Positions 56,462 to 64,000 of a stretch of 64,000 nt of DNA are shown in pieces. The position numbers and the translations under genes are program-made. The DNA is from Psychrobacter immobilis (GTDB taxonomy: Bacteria; Pseudomonadota; Gammaproteobacteria; Pseudomonadales; Moraxellaceae), in NCBI RefSeq assembly GCF_904846065.1, contig NZ_CAJGZV010000001.1, forward strand, positions 2,170,001-2,234,000, written 5' to 3'. The notes under the pieces were generated by a model that made no database searches, was not told the origin of the DNA, and was given only the letters and a program-made list of their open reading frames with translations. Each line of letters begins with the position of its first letter. Within the stretch, counting starts at the first letter, position 1.

Positions 56462-57511
56462 TTATTGACTGGTCAAAATCTCAGCCATTTCTGGGCGACC
56501 GAGCACGCCTTTTTTGCGCAGCTCGACATGCCCAAGATCCATCATGCGCCAATCACCACCCCACACAAGTCCGGCAGATTTGGCTACTTTACCATATAAT
56601 TTATAGCCTCGCATTGCCCAAGGATCCTTTTCGCTTATGACAATTTTACCATTTCTGATAAAGGCGCTATCGCCCGCCAAACCAAACTGATGATAGCTCT
56701 TGTATGATCCTGCCTTCGTTACATGAGTCCCTTTTTTCAATAGTCTTGCTTGCCTTGCAGGGCTACGATAGCCTTCTAACAGCACCATGTCATAGCCATA
56801 TTGGTCACTCATTACTTTATACACAGTCAACAGCCGTTGAACAAAATCTGAGTTCATTTTTTGCCAATTACGGTCAGCATTTTTGATATTGATATGACCG
56901 TTGTTTAGATGTGCAGCCAACATGTCACCTGAATAGCCAGTGCTATGATCTTGCGTGTTTAAGTCAGACAAATCAGGCTCAGGGAGCATGAGCGGTCTAT
57001 CAATCTGAGGTATATTTGTCTGATTATTTGGCCAATAGCCTTCCTCTGTCTTGTCAGCTTGATAGCTTGCAATCTCAGCTTCTAGTTCAGCAAACAGCTC
57101 CTCTGGCGGAGGCGACGGCGGACGCAGACGCTCTCCTATGAGTAGTTGGCTGATTTGCAAATTTGTCGTGCTAGCCACGGTATCGTTGGCATGATAAACC
57201 TCCAGAGAATGATTGGTAATCAGGGCATAACACAATCCAACCGTTGCCATGACAATCAAAAAAGACAATGCCGATATCACTGGAATACGAGAAACATCTA
57301 TATCCGAAATAAAACGAATAAACTGCTTGATACGATAATGAAATACCTTCTTTGGTGTCTTTATTGATGGATGCTTGAATTTTAGGCTAGGCAATCGATG
57401 AAAAAACACCATTACCTTATCTAATAGTCGCCCACATAGCTGCCGATCAAAAAGCATGACCATCATGAGGATAGAGAGCAATGTAAAGACCGATACAGTC
57501 AAGTAAATCAT
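56462..57511 (-). CDS. M15-type peptidoglycan peptidase, T6SS-associated (TagX-like)
   Basis: The protein has 349 residues from the ATG at 57511 (a TTG two codons earlier is less likely). Two hydrophobic segments at about 5-22 and 78-100 put the rest in the periplasm. The C-terminal domain is a zinc peptidase of the VanY/endolysin type: S272-YHQFGLAG-D281 supplies His274 and Asp281, and H328 in DLGHVEL completes the site. Acinetobacter T6SS clusters carry TagX, an L,D-endopeptidase thought to open peptidoglycan for assembly. The same role is inferred here. Confidence 0.8.
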   Translation of the reverse strand: MIYLTVSVFTLLSILMMVMLFDRQLCGRLLDKVMVFFHRLPSLKFKHPSIKTPKKVFHYRIKQFIRFISDIDVSRIPVISALSFLIVMATVGLCYALITNHSLEVYHANDTVASTTNLQISQLLIGERLRPPSPPPEELFAELEAEIASYQADKTEEGYWPNNQTNIPQIDRPLMLPEPDLSDLNTQDHSTGYSGDMLAAHLNNGHINIKNADRNWQKMNSDFVQRLLTVYKVMSDQYGYDMVLLEGYRSPARQARLLKKGTHVTKAGSYKSYHQFGLAGDSAFIRNGKIVISEKDPWAMRGYKLYGKVAKSAGLVWGGDWRMMDLGHVELRKKGVLGRPEMAEILTSQ

Positions 57512-57928
57512 AGGCAAGAGTCAGCGACAGTTGAGACGATAAAAACAAAATAATAATAAACAGGCGTTGATAATTATGATTTCGTCAGTATTATATAGAC
57601 AAATCATCTCCTTTTAAAATAAAGCTAACTTAATTACACTAATTTTTATTTATTTCTATCCATTCGCTTATCTACAGACAACTTAAAAATACCATTTCAT
57701 TATAAAAATTTACTTAATAATTCCTAAGACCCTCACTGGTTATCGAATTTATAGTTTAACAACATTTTCAAAGTGATTCCTATCATTACAATCGAATTAT
57801 AAAAAAGACAAATAAAGTTAACTAGTATAGTAAAAACAAGCTTGTAGATATCATAAAATTTGGATCGAAAAGCTTGTCTACATGGTAATAATTATAATAA
57901 CAACCCAACAAATAGGGAGTTTAAATAA
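57512..57928. other. Divergent T6SS control region
   Basis: This is a 417-base, very AT-rich region between the leftward and rightward T6SS genes. A TATAGT near 57827 could be a -10 for the rightward set, but no good -35 precedes it. No repeat copy or palindrome stands out. The composition would suit silencing by a nucleoid protein such as H-NS. Confidence 0.4.
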
Positions 57929-59701
57929 GTGGGCGCAAAAAAAATACTGTCATACGGCCGATCTGTTTTAGTCATGATTTTGGTGTTGTATCTCATTTTG
58001 GTCTGGATGTACTTTAAAGACAATGCGCGACAGCTGACCTCATCTGGCTTATTACTATGGTTTGTTTCCATCCCTTTATTGTTTCTTGGCTCTATCATGG
58101 CGCTCTCATGGTGGCAAAAAAAACTGAATAAACAAACAACCGATTCACCAGAGATACTTGATGGAACAACAAATAAAACAGACGCTATTAAGCCGCCCAA
58201 TACTTATCAGTTATTTATCTATAGCCGTGTCTGCCTACCAGAAGGAGACTGTTGGTCTGAGGTGGTGGAAAATGACGCAGACCTAACCGTATTGAGCGAG
58301 GATTTGACAGATATTGATGGTATGCCAATGTTGGTCAAACCGATTGCAAGACTCCCTGATGCCGCTGCCCTACCATATCCTAATATCTCTGATGCCTATT
58401 CAGCAGATTCAGAGTTTGACGATAGCTATTCAGACCGTTATTTAGATTCGAACAGTAATTTAGACAATGATTTAGATAGCCATCTCGATGATGAGAGAGT
58501 TACCGAACGTAAAGCCGCGTTAAATGATACTACCTTGCGTTTACAGGCATTAATTTATGAGCAGCTAGTCTTGAGCGAGGAGATGCTGTCTAGCCTTGCC
58601 GAATACTTTTACCAATATCATCAACAAGATACGATTCAGTCCAACGCAGCCATTCATATTCATCCCGAATGGCAGCAACATTATTTGGTGAGTGCCAACG
58701 AAGTAAGTAGTGAAAATAACAGCCGTAAAGAGAACGGTGATGACAAAATGACAGCAGCCTCTGCTGGTCATTTAACCAATCTTCCTATTTATTTATGCTT
58801 ACCTTCCAGCGCCGATTCAGCATTTTTAATCGCGACCATAAAAGAACAGTTAGCAATTTACGGTATTCCTGATACACGGATTGCTATTACGACCATCATA
58901 ACTGACAGCACTGACATCGCAAACACCGTAGCTAATAATACCGCCATTGCCACACCTACAGAATTCATCAATAGACATCTGCTGCCTTTATCTAAATCAA
59001 CTGCGCCGGATCTTTGCTTAATTCTCATTGCAGATTCACAGATAAGTGAAGAATGGTTAGACACTCATTTGTATGCTGAGCAAATGACCAATGTCATTCC
59101 TACTGAGGCGGGTGCGCTGTTGCTATTCTCGAATCAAGCGGCTCAAGAGCTACTCAATATTGACGCTAGTACCCGTATTTTATTAACGGAGATAGCTACA
59201 GCTCATCGCACTGAGCTTTTGAGTGATAAACGTCGCTATTTGAATCATTTAACGACTATCAAAAACCTATTAATAGACAATATGCTTTCACTGTCGCCGA
59301 CCGATACGACCACGCTAAAAACCACCGATAAACAGATAGTAAAGCCCGCAAAAAAATCGTCTGACATCAACAGCAAAGAAAAAAACAAGACTAATGTTTC
59401 TATAACAGACATATCCATTACCGCCATGTCTGACATTAATCCATTAAATCAGCCTTATGACTTATCAACGTATATGAGCTTTCTTGAAGCATTTATAGCA
59501 CAAGGCGCTCTAGTAAATGAGCATCATTTAGGGCATTATATGCCATTGAATAATTGGTTGAAGCCATTCATCAGCTTATCGTTATTCATTGACTTAGCCA
59601 AAGAAGACCAACAAGAGTCAGACAGATCATTTTTAATTACTCAACATAAGCACTGCAATATGCTTTGGTTGCTAGACTCTTCTCAAAAATCTGAGTCGTA
59701 G
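57929..59701 (+). CDS. T6SS-associated membrane protein of unknown function
   Basis: The protein has 590 residues. The start is a GTG at 57929 with a strong AGGGAG site nine bases upstream. Two membrane helices lie at about 10-28 and 36-58. The remainder is acidic and rich in Asp, Ser and Thr, with a Leu/Ile-rich central domain (about 280-440) and a C-terminal helical block (FLEAFIAQGALVNEHHLGHYM). I recognise no enzyme motif. It is 66 bases upstream of tssM, so it is probably an accessory of the membrane complex, comparable in position to the Asa proteins of Acinetobacter. That comparison is a guess. Confidence 0.7.
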   Translation: MGAKKILSYGRSVLVMILVLYLILVWMYFKDNARQLTSSGLLLWFVSIPLLFLGSIMALSWWQKKLNKQTTDSPEILDGTTNKTDAIKPPNTYQLFIYSRVCLPEGDCWSEVVENDADLTVLSEDLTDIDGMPMLVKPIARLPDAAALPYPNISDAYSADSEFDDSYSDRYLDSNSNLDNDLDSHLDDERVTERKAALNDTTLRLQALIYEQLVLSEEMLSSLAEYFYQYHQQDTIQSNAAIHIHPEWQQHYLVSANEVSSENNSRKENGDDKMTAASAGHLTNLPIYLCLPSSADSAFLIATIKEQLAIYGIPDTRIAITTIITDSTDIANTVANNTAIATPTEFINRHLLPLSKSTAPDLCLILIADSQISEEWLDTHLYAEQMTNVIPTEAGALLLFSNQAAQELLNIDASTRILLTEIATAHRTELLSDKRRYLNHLTTIKNLLIDNMLSLSPTDTTTLKTTDKQIVKPAKKSSDINSKEKNKTNVSITDISITAMSDINPLNQPYDLSTYMSFLEAFIAQGALVNEHHLGHYMPLNNWLKPFISLSLFIDLAKEDQQESDRSFLITQHKHCNMLWLLDSSQKSES

Positions 59702-59767
59702 TTTTAATGGTGTTTTGTCGTGGTAAATACTCGTTTTATTATCTTAAGTTCATACTAGGTAGCACGC

Positions 59768-62700
59768 ATGTTTTCAAGGTTTTTTCATCTTATCTATAAC
59801 CCAAGAGTATTATTGGCGCTGGGGCTCATAGTCGCCCTAGTCTTACTTTATGATTATGTGACTATTAAAACCTTTGTCATAATCATTGGCGTCCTAATCA
59901 CATGTACGGTGCTGGGGGCGCTTGGCTATTATCTGTGGAAAAAACGTAAGCTTGCCTCAGATGAGCTGGCAAACTTAGTGGAGGATAATGGCAACGAGAG
60001 CCAAGGTGACGATAGCCCTCATGTGGCCAAAGATGAAAACGCTCAAGAAGTGCAAGCGCTACGTCAGCAAATGCAAGAGGCCATTAAAACCATTCGCAAA
60101 TCAAAGATTGGCGATCAAACAGGCAAAGCGGCGTTATATGAGCTGCCGTGGTATATGGTCATTGGTAATCCAGCCGCAGGCAAAAGCTCTGCAGTGCTAC
60201 ACTCTGGCTTAAAATTTCCCTTTATGGAACAAGGTAACAAGCTATCCGTTAAAGGCGTCGGCGGTACACGTAATTGCGATTGGTTTTTTTCGACTGAAGG
60301 TATCTTGCTCGACACCGCTGGACGTTACTCCGTTTATGAAGAAGATCGCTCAGAATGGTTGTCATTTTTAAGCCTACTCAAAAAGAATCGACCTAAAGCA
60401 CCGATCAATGGCATCATCATCGCGGTCAGTATCGCCGAACTCACCAAAAACGACCCAAACTATGCGTTGGATTTGGCCAAGAATCTGCGCAGCCGTGTGC
60501 AAGACTTAACTGAACAGTTAGAAGTTTATGCGCCTGTCTATGTGGTCTTTACTAAAATGGATTTGATTTCAGGCTTCCGTGACTTCTTTAATGACTATGA
60601 GCAAGAAGAGCGCAGCCAAGTATGGGGCGCGACCATCCCCTACCCTGAAGACCCAGAAAACATCAATATTACTGACGTATTCGAAGAACATTTTGGCGTA
60701 TTGGTCAATGGTTTGAAAGATTTGAGCACCACTAAGCTATCCTTACGTCATCAGCGCACGGTATCTCCCAGTCTAATGACTTTCCCAATGGAGTTTCAGT
60801 CATTACGTCCCATGATACGGACGCTGATGCATGCTTTGTTTGAGGACAACCCTTTCCAATTTAAGCCCATATTGCGTGGCTTTTACTTTACCAGCGCCTT
60901 GCAGGACGGGCAAGTTAGCAGCCAAATGACGTTGCAAATGGTACAAAATTACGATTTGCACTCACCTGCGATACCGCTCAATGCGAAGCAAGAAGCCGCA
61001 GACAAGCCCTATTTTTTACAAGATCTATTTTCTAAAGTTATTTTAAAAGACAAGCATTTGGTCAAGCAGCATAAAAATCGACACAAGCGCAGTCATCGTG
61101 CGCTTGCGACGCTAGCTGCTGTCGTGACTTTGTGTGCGGCTGTCGGTCTGTGGACATGGTCTTATGCCAATAATAAACAGCTCACTGAGCGTGTCGTGGC
61201 TGACTTACAGCAAGTCGCAGCGCTACAAAAAAATTCTAACGGTGATTTACAATCCCAGCTTGAATCGCTCAATATTCTACAAAGTCGAATCGAGCAGCTT
61301 GAAGGCTATGAAGACGACAAGCCGCTGTCTTTGAGTTTTGGCCTCTATCAAGGCGATAAGCTTAAGCAAAAATTGCTAGCAGAATATTATAACGGCATCA
61401 GCATCATCGTCTTAGCGCCAACCAAACAAAATATCGAAACGTTTTTAACCGAAGTAAATACCAATGCCGATCAATTAGAAGTCCGTACAGAAGACTCAAG
61501 CACTGATGGCACCTCTGATGCTGCCGTTAATGATGCTTATATCCAGTCGGACCCCACAGACGTTGAAGATGCTTATAACGCGCTCAAAGCTTATCTCATG
61601 CTTGGCAATCATGACAATTTAGAGGCCAGTCATTTGAGTGATCAGATGACCCGTTTTTGGCGCAACTGGCTCGAAGCCAATCGCGCTGACATGCCGCGTG
61701 ACAAGATGATTCGCCAAGCTGAGCGTATCTTGAGTTTCACCTTGGCTCATGTCGACGACCCCGCCTTTCCATTGATCCAAAATGACTTAGGGCTGATAGA
61801 CAAAACCCGTAGCAATTTATCCAAGGTTAGCAAAGGTCAACCTGCTCGTGAGCGGGTTTACTCTGAGATTAAAATGCGCGCATCTGCCCGCTTCCCATCG
61901 GTCACGGTTGCACAGATTACGCAAAACAATGCTAATGAAACACTGCTTGGTAGTTATGTCATTTCAGGCACTTTTACTAAAGAGGCATGGGATGCTTTCG
62001 TCAGTGATGAGATTGATAAAGCTGCTACTACGAGAGTGGTCGCCGATGATTGGGTGTTGGCCACCAGTAGCCAAGATGACCTTACCTTGACGGGTAGCCC
62101 TGAACAGATACGACAATATCTGGTCAATCGCTATAAGCAAGAATATATCAGTGAATGGAAACGTTTTTTATCGCAAGTATATGTTCGGGATAGCACAGGC
62201 TTCGATGATCACGCGGTCTTATTAAATCAGCTGTCTAGTGCCACAGAGTCACCGTTAAAAACCCTGTTTGAGACAGTAGATCGCCAAACTCAATGGGACA
62301 ATAAAGCGGCTAATCAAGCAGCTGGCAATGGTGGCGAATCTCGTCGCTCATTCGTCAACTGGTTTAAGCAAACTATCCTGCGTCAAAGCCCTGCTGAGCT
62401 ACGACAAGCAGAAGCTGCGATGAATAATGGTGGTAGCTCTAGTAACGCCGCGCCTGTAGCACAAGCAAGCTCAGGTGTGATTGCTCAAGAATTCTCCTCT
62501 ATACACGCGCTAGTAACGCCAAGAGAAGAAAATCAGGATCTGTCATTATTAGACAGCTATTTAGTCAGTTTAGGCAATATCCGAACCCGTTTTAACAATA
62601 TCGCTCGTAGTGACGACATCGGCCCTGATGCTTTGTTGTTTGCCTCACAAACCCTCAGCCCCGAAGGCTCAGAGTTAACCAAATCTCTACAGATATTAGA

Positions 62701-63814
62701 TGAGCAGATCCTGAGTCAAGCCAACTCTGAAATAAAACAACTGGTTCGTCCGTTGTTGAGTGAGCCACTGACTCGTTCATTTAACATGCTGCTGACGCCC
62801 ACTAAGGCTGAGATTAATAAAGTTTGGAAAGCGCAGGTCTATAAGCCTTTCCTCGATAATTTAGGCAGTAAGTATCCCTTTACCGCCAATGCAAACTTAG
62901 AAGCGACGCCTGCAGAGATCGGTCAATTCTTCGGCGAAGATGGCTATGTGGCGCGATTCGTCAACGAAACGTTATCGCCCTTTATCATTCGCCGCGGCGA
63001 TCAAATCTCCAGTAAAATCTGGAATGGTGCAGGTCTGGGTCTCAACCCGCAGTTTGTCGCTGATTTTGGCCGTTACTTTACCAATTATATGGGCAGCAAT
63101 AGCCCAGGCGCTGCTGGTGCGAATAATACTGGTGGCGCTGCCAATCAAACCACTTTTCAAATTATGCCATTACCCGTCAGCGGTTTGACTGAATATACCA
63201 TTGTAGTCGATGGTCAACAGTTGCGTTATCGCATGGGTACTCAAGCGTGGACAACGTTTGTATGGCCAAATCCAAGTAGCCAACCTGGTGCCAGTATTCG
63301 AGCCAAGGACTATGATGGCAGAGACTTTACTGTCTTTGAAGAAGCAGGCAGCTTTGGGGTAGAAAGGCTCATTAACAGTGCACGCCGTACTGAACTTGGC
63401 AATGATATCTTTGAGATGGCATGGTCTGGTGACGGTATCACTATCTCTGTACGCTTTAGAATCATCAGCGGCAGCGGCAGTAGTACCACTACCGATCAAG
63501 GTCGCTCTACCAATCCCTTTACCGGAATGAAACTACCAGAGGAGATTATTGCCCTTGGTGTCACACGTACAGCAAGGCCAATTTCTGATAATAATGCTGT
63601 TGATGGCGATACTCCCAATGCGGGTTCTGGCACCAATCAGCCAGTACCAACTGGCGAGCAAAATACAAGCAATGTCACGCCGCCAGCCCGCGTATCTACT
63701 ATAGTCCCTAATACCAATAGTGAAAATAGTCCACCAGTACAACCGCCTACTGATACCACGACGGCTACTGATGATCGTTCAGCCGTGACTGAAGAGCAGG
63801 AGCAAACGCCATGA
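59768..63814 (+). CDS. tssM: T6SS membrane-complex protein TssM (IcmF family)
   Basis: The protein has 1348 residues. Helices at about 13-30 and 35-55 and a third near 450-470 give the TssM topology. The cytoplasmic domain between them has an intact Walker A, GNPAAGKS (133-140), and a DTAGRY Walker B. The long periplasmic part carries the IcmF (about 530-900) and C-terminal domains. A tail of about 100 residues rich in Thr, Pro and Asn follows the usual end, which is unusual. The stop overlaps the tagF start (ATGA). Confidence 0.96.
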   Translation: MFSRFFHLIYNPRVLLALGLIVALVLLYDYVTIKTFVIIIGVLITCTVLGALGYYLWKKRKLASDELANLVEDNGNESQGDDSPHVAKDENAQEVQALRQQMQEAIKTIRKSKIGDQTGKAALYELPWYMVIGNPAAGKSSAVLHSGLKFPFMEQGNKLSVKGVGGTRNCDWFFSTEGILLDTAGRYSVYEEDRSEWLSFLSLLKKNRPKAPINGIIIAVSIAELTKNDPNYALDLAKNLRSRVQDLTEQLEVYAPVYVVFTKMDLISGFRDFFNDYEQEERSQVWGATIPYPEDPENINITDVFEEHFGVLVNGLKDLSTTKLSLRHQRTVSPSLMTFPMEFQSLRPMIRTLMHALFEDNPFQFKPILRGFYFTSALQDGQVSSQMTLQMVQNYDLHSPAIPLNAKQEAADKPYFLQDLFSKVILKDKHLVKQHKNRHKRSHRALATLAAVVTLCAAVGLWTWSYANNKQLTERVVADLQQVAALQKNSNGDLQSQLESLNILQSRIEQLEGYEDDKPLSLSFGLYQGDKLKQKLLAEYYNGISIIVLAPTKQNIETFLTEVNTNADQLEVRTEDSSTDGTSDAAVNDAYIQSDPTDVEDAYNALKAYLMLGNHDNLEASHLSDQMTRFWRNWLEANRADMPRDKMIRQAERILSFTLAHVDDPAFPLIQNDLGLIDKTRSNLSKVSKGQPARERVYSEIKMRASARFPSVTVAQITQNNANETLLGSYVISGTFTKEAWDAFVSDEIDKAATTRVVADDWVLATSSQDDLTLTGSPEQIRQYLVNRYKQEYISEWKRFLSQVYVRDSTGFDDHAVLLNQLSSATESPLKTLFETVDRQTQWDNKAANQAAGNGGESRRSFVNWFKQTILRQSPAELRQAEAAMNNGGSSSNAAPVAQASSGVIAQEFSSIHALVTPREENQDLSLLDSYLVSLGNIRTRFNNIARSDDIGPDALLFASQTLSPEGSELTKSLQILDEQILSQANSEIKQLVRPLLSEPLTRSFNMLLTPTKAEINKVWKAQVYKPFLDNLGSKYPFTANANLEATPAEIGQFFGEDGYVARFVNETLSPFIIRRGDQISSKIWNGAGLGLNPQFVADFGRYFTNYMGSNSPGAAGANNTGGAANQTTFQIMPLPVSGLTEYTIVVDGQQLRYRMGTQAWTTFVWPNPSSQPGASIRAKDYDGRDFTVFEEAGSFGVERLINSARRTELGNDIFEMAWSGDGITISVRFRIISGSGSSTTTDQGRSTNPFTGMKLPEEIIALGVTRTARPISDNNAVDGDTPNAGSGTNQPVPTGEQNTSNVTPPARVSTIVPNTNSENSPPVQPPTDTTTATDDRSAVTEEQEQTP

Positions 63815-64000
63815 CTCCAGACTCTTTGCCTTTAGTATATTTTGGAAAATTGCCTGCTCGCGGGGACTTTGTCCGGGCGCGCGCTCATATCTCTGAGACC
63901 AATGCCATTGATGAATGGGTCAGCGAAGCGCTAGCCGTGTCGGAAAGTGTATTTAGCGGAATTCCGATAGACAATGTCAGCAATCATAACTTTGCCTTTT
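63811..64000 (+). CDS. tagF: T6SS-associated protein TagF, 3' end outside window
   Basis: The first 63 residues are visible. LVYFGKLPARGDFVR is the TagF/SciN-domain signature (family PF09867), followed by IDEWVSEAL. TagF represses or modulates T6SS assembly post-translationally, often with the PpkA/PppA pathway. Its start overlaps the tssM stop by four bases, so the two are translationally coupled. The cluster continues to the right. Confidence 0.9.
   Translation, partial: MTPDSLPLVYFGKLPARGDFVRARAHISETNAIDEWVSEALAVSESVFSGIPIDNVSNHNFAF

Overview
The window looks like a chromosomal stretch of a gammaproteobacterium of the Moraxellaceae, most likely Psychrobacter. Base composition is moderate (low-to-mid 40s % GC by eye). 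It carries AcnB, a Dps with the full ferroxidase set, a PACE efflux protein and a type VI secretion (T6SS) locus with a peptidoglycan peptidase beside it, as in Acinetobacter. This placement is by content and protein style only, since no search was run.

Left end (1-7000): a truncated trypsin-like protease, an AT-rich membrane protein with a TerB-like middle and a C-terminal J domain, then four co-directional genes: PRTase-TRSP, HAD phosphatase, PRTase-PELOTA (StiP family) and a CitE/HpcH-like lyase. Together these four are the biosynthetic module predicted in the literature to accompany tellurium-resistance (Ter) stress systems and to make a nucleoside-like metabolite. It is the least understood system in the window.

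7000-20600: housekeeping and accessory metabolism. An alpha/beta hydrolase, a PaaG-like enoyl-CoA isomerase, a PACE efflux protein, a DUF805 protein, acnB, a PcaC-like protein, lipA, a three-gene TAXI-type TRAP transporter with overlapping genes, and a methylthioadenosine phosphorylase.

20700-32200: a four-gene set of the kind annotated as arsenosugar biosynthesis (ArsS radical SAM, DUF547, two glycosyltransferases), converging on the nucleoside phosphorylase. Then an amidohydrolase lipoprotein, a monoacylglycerol-lipase-like hydrolase, dapD, queE, an EamA-like permease and two paralogous TRIC channels.

32200-53300: recJ, four small genes of unknown role, two tandem paralogous aminotransferases, uvrB diverging from dps, DUF2059, a CDF transporter, an acyl-CoA thioesterase, a five-gene lipid-modification operon (SDR, FAD oxidoreductase, DUF1365, Cfa-type methyltransferase, DUF2177), an aspartate-type aminotransferase and tRNA-Asn(GTT).

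53400-64000: one flank of a T6SS locus. Leftward run M15 peptidase, a TssJ-like lipoprotein, tssK and tssL. Rightward run a membrane protein of unknown function, tssM and the start of tagF.

Running through the window is a family of about 175-bp non-coding elements with inverted ends (AGGGCGTGTCCTCA type) flanked by CTAG-like 4-mers. There are three full copies, one copy reduced to its two ends inside the T6SS operon, and one single end. They look like a MITE. Two full copies separate the members of paralogous gene pairs.
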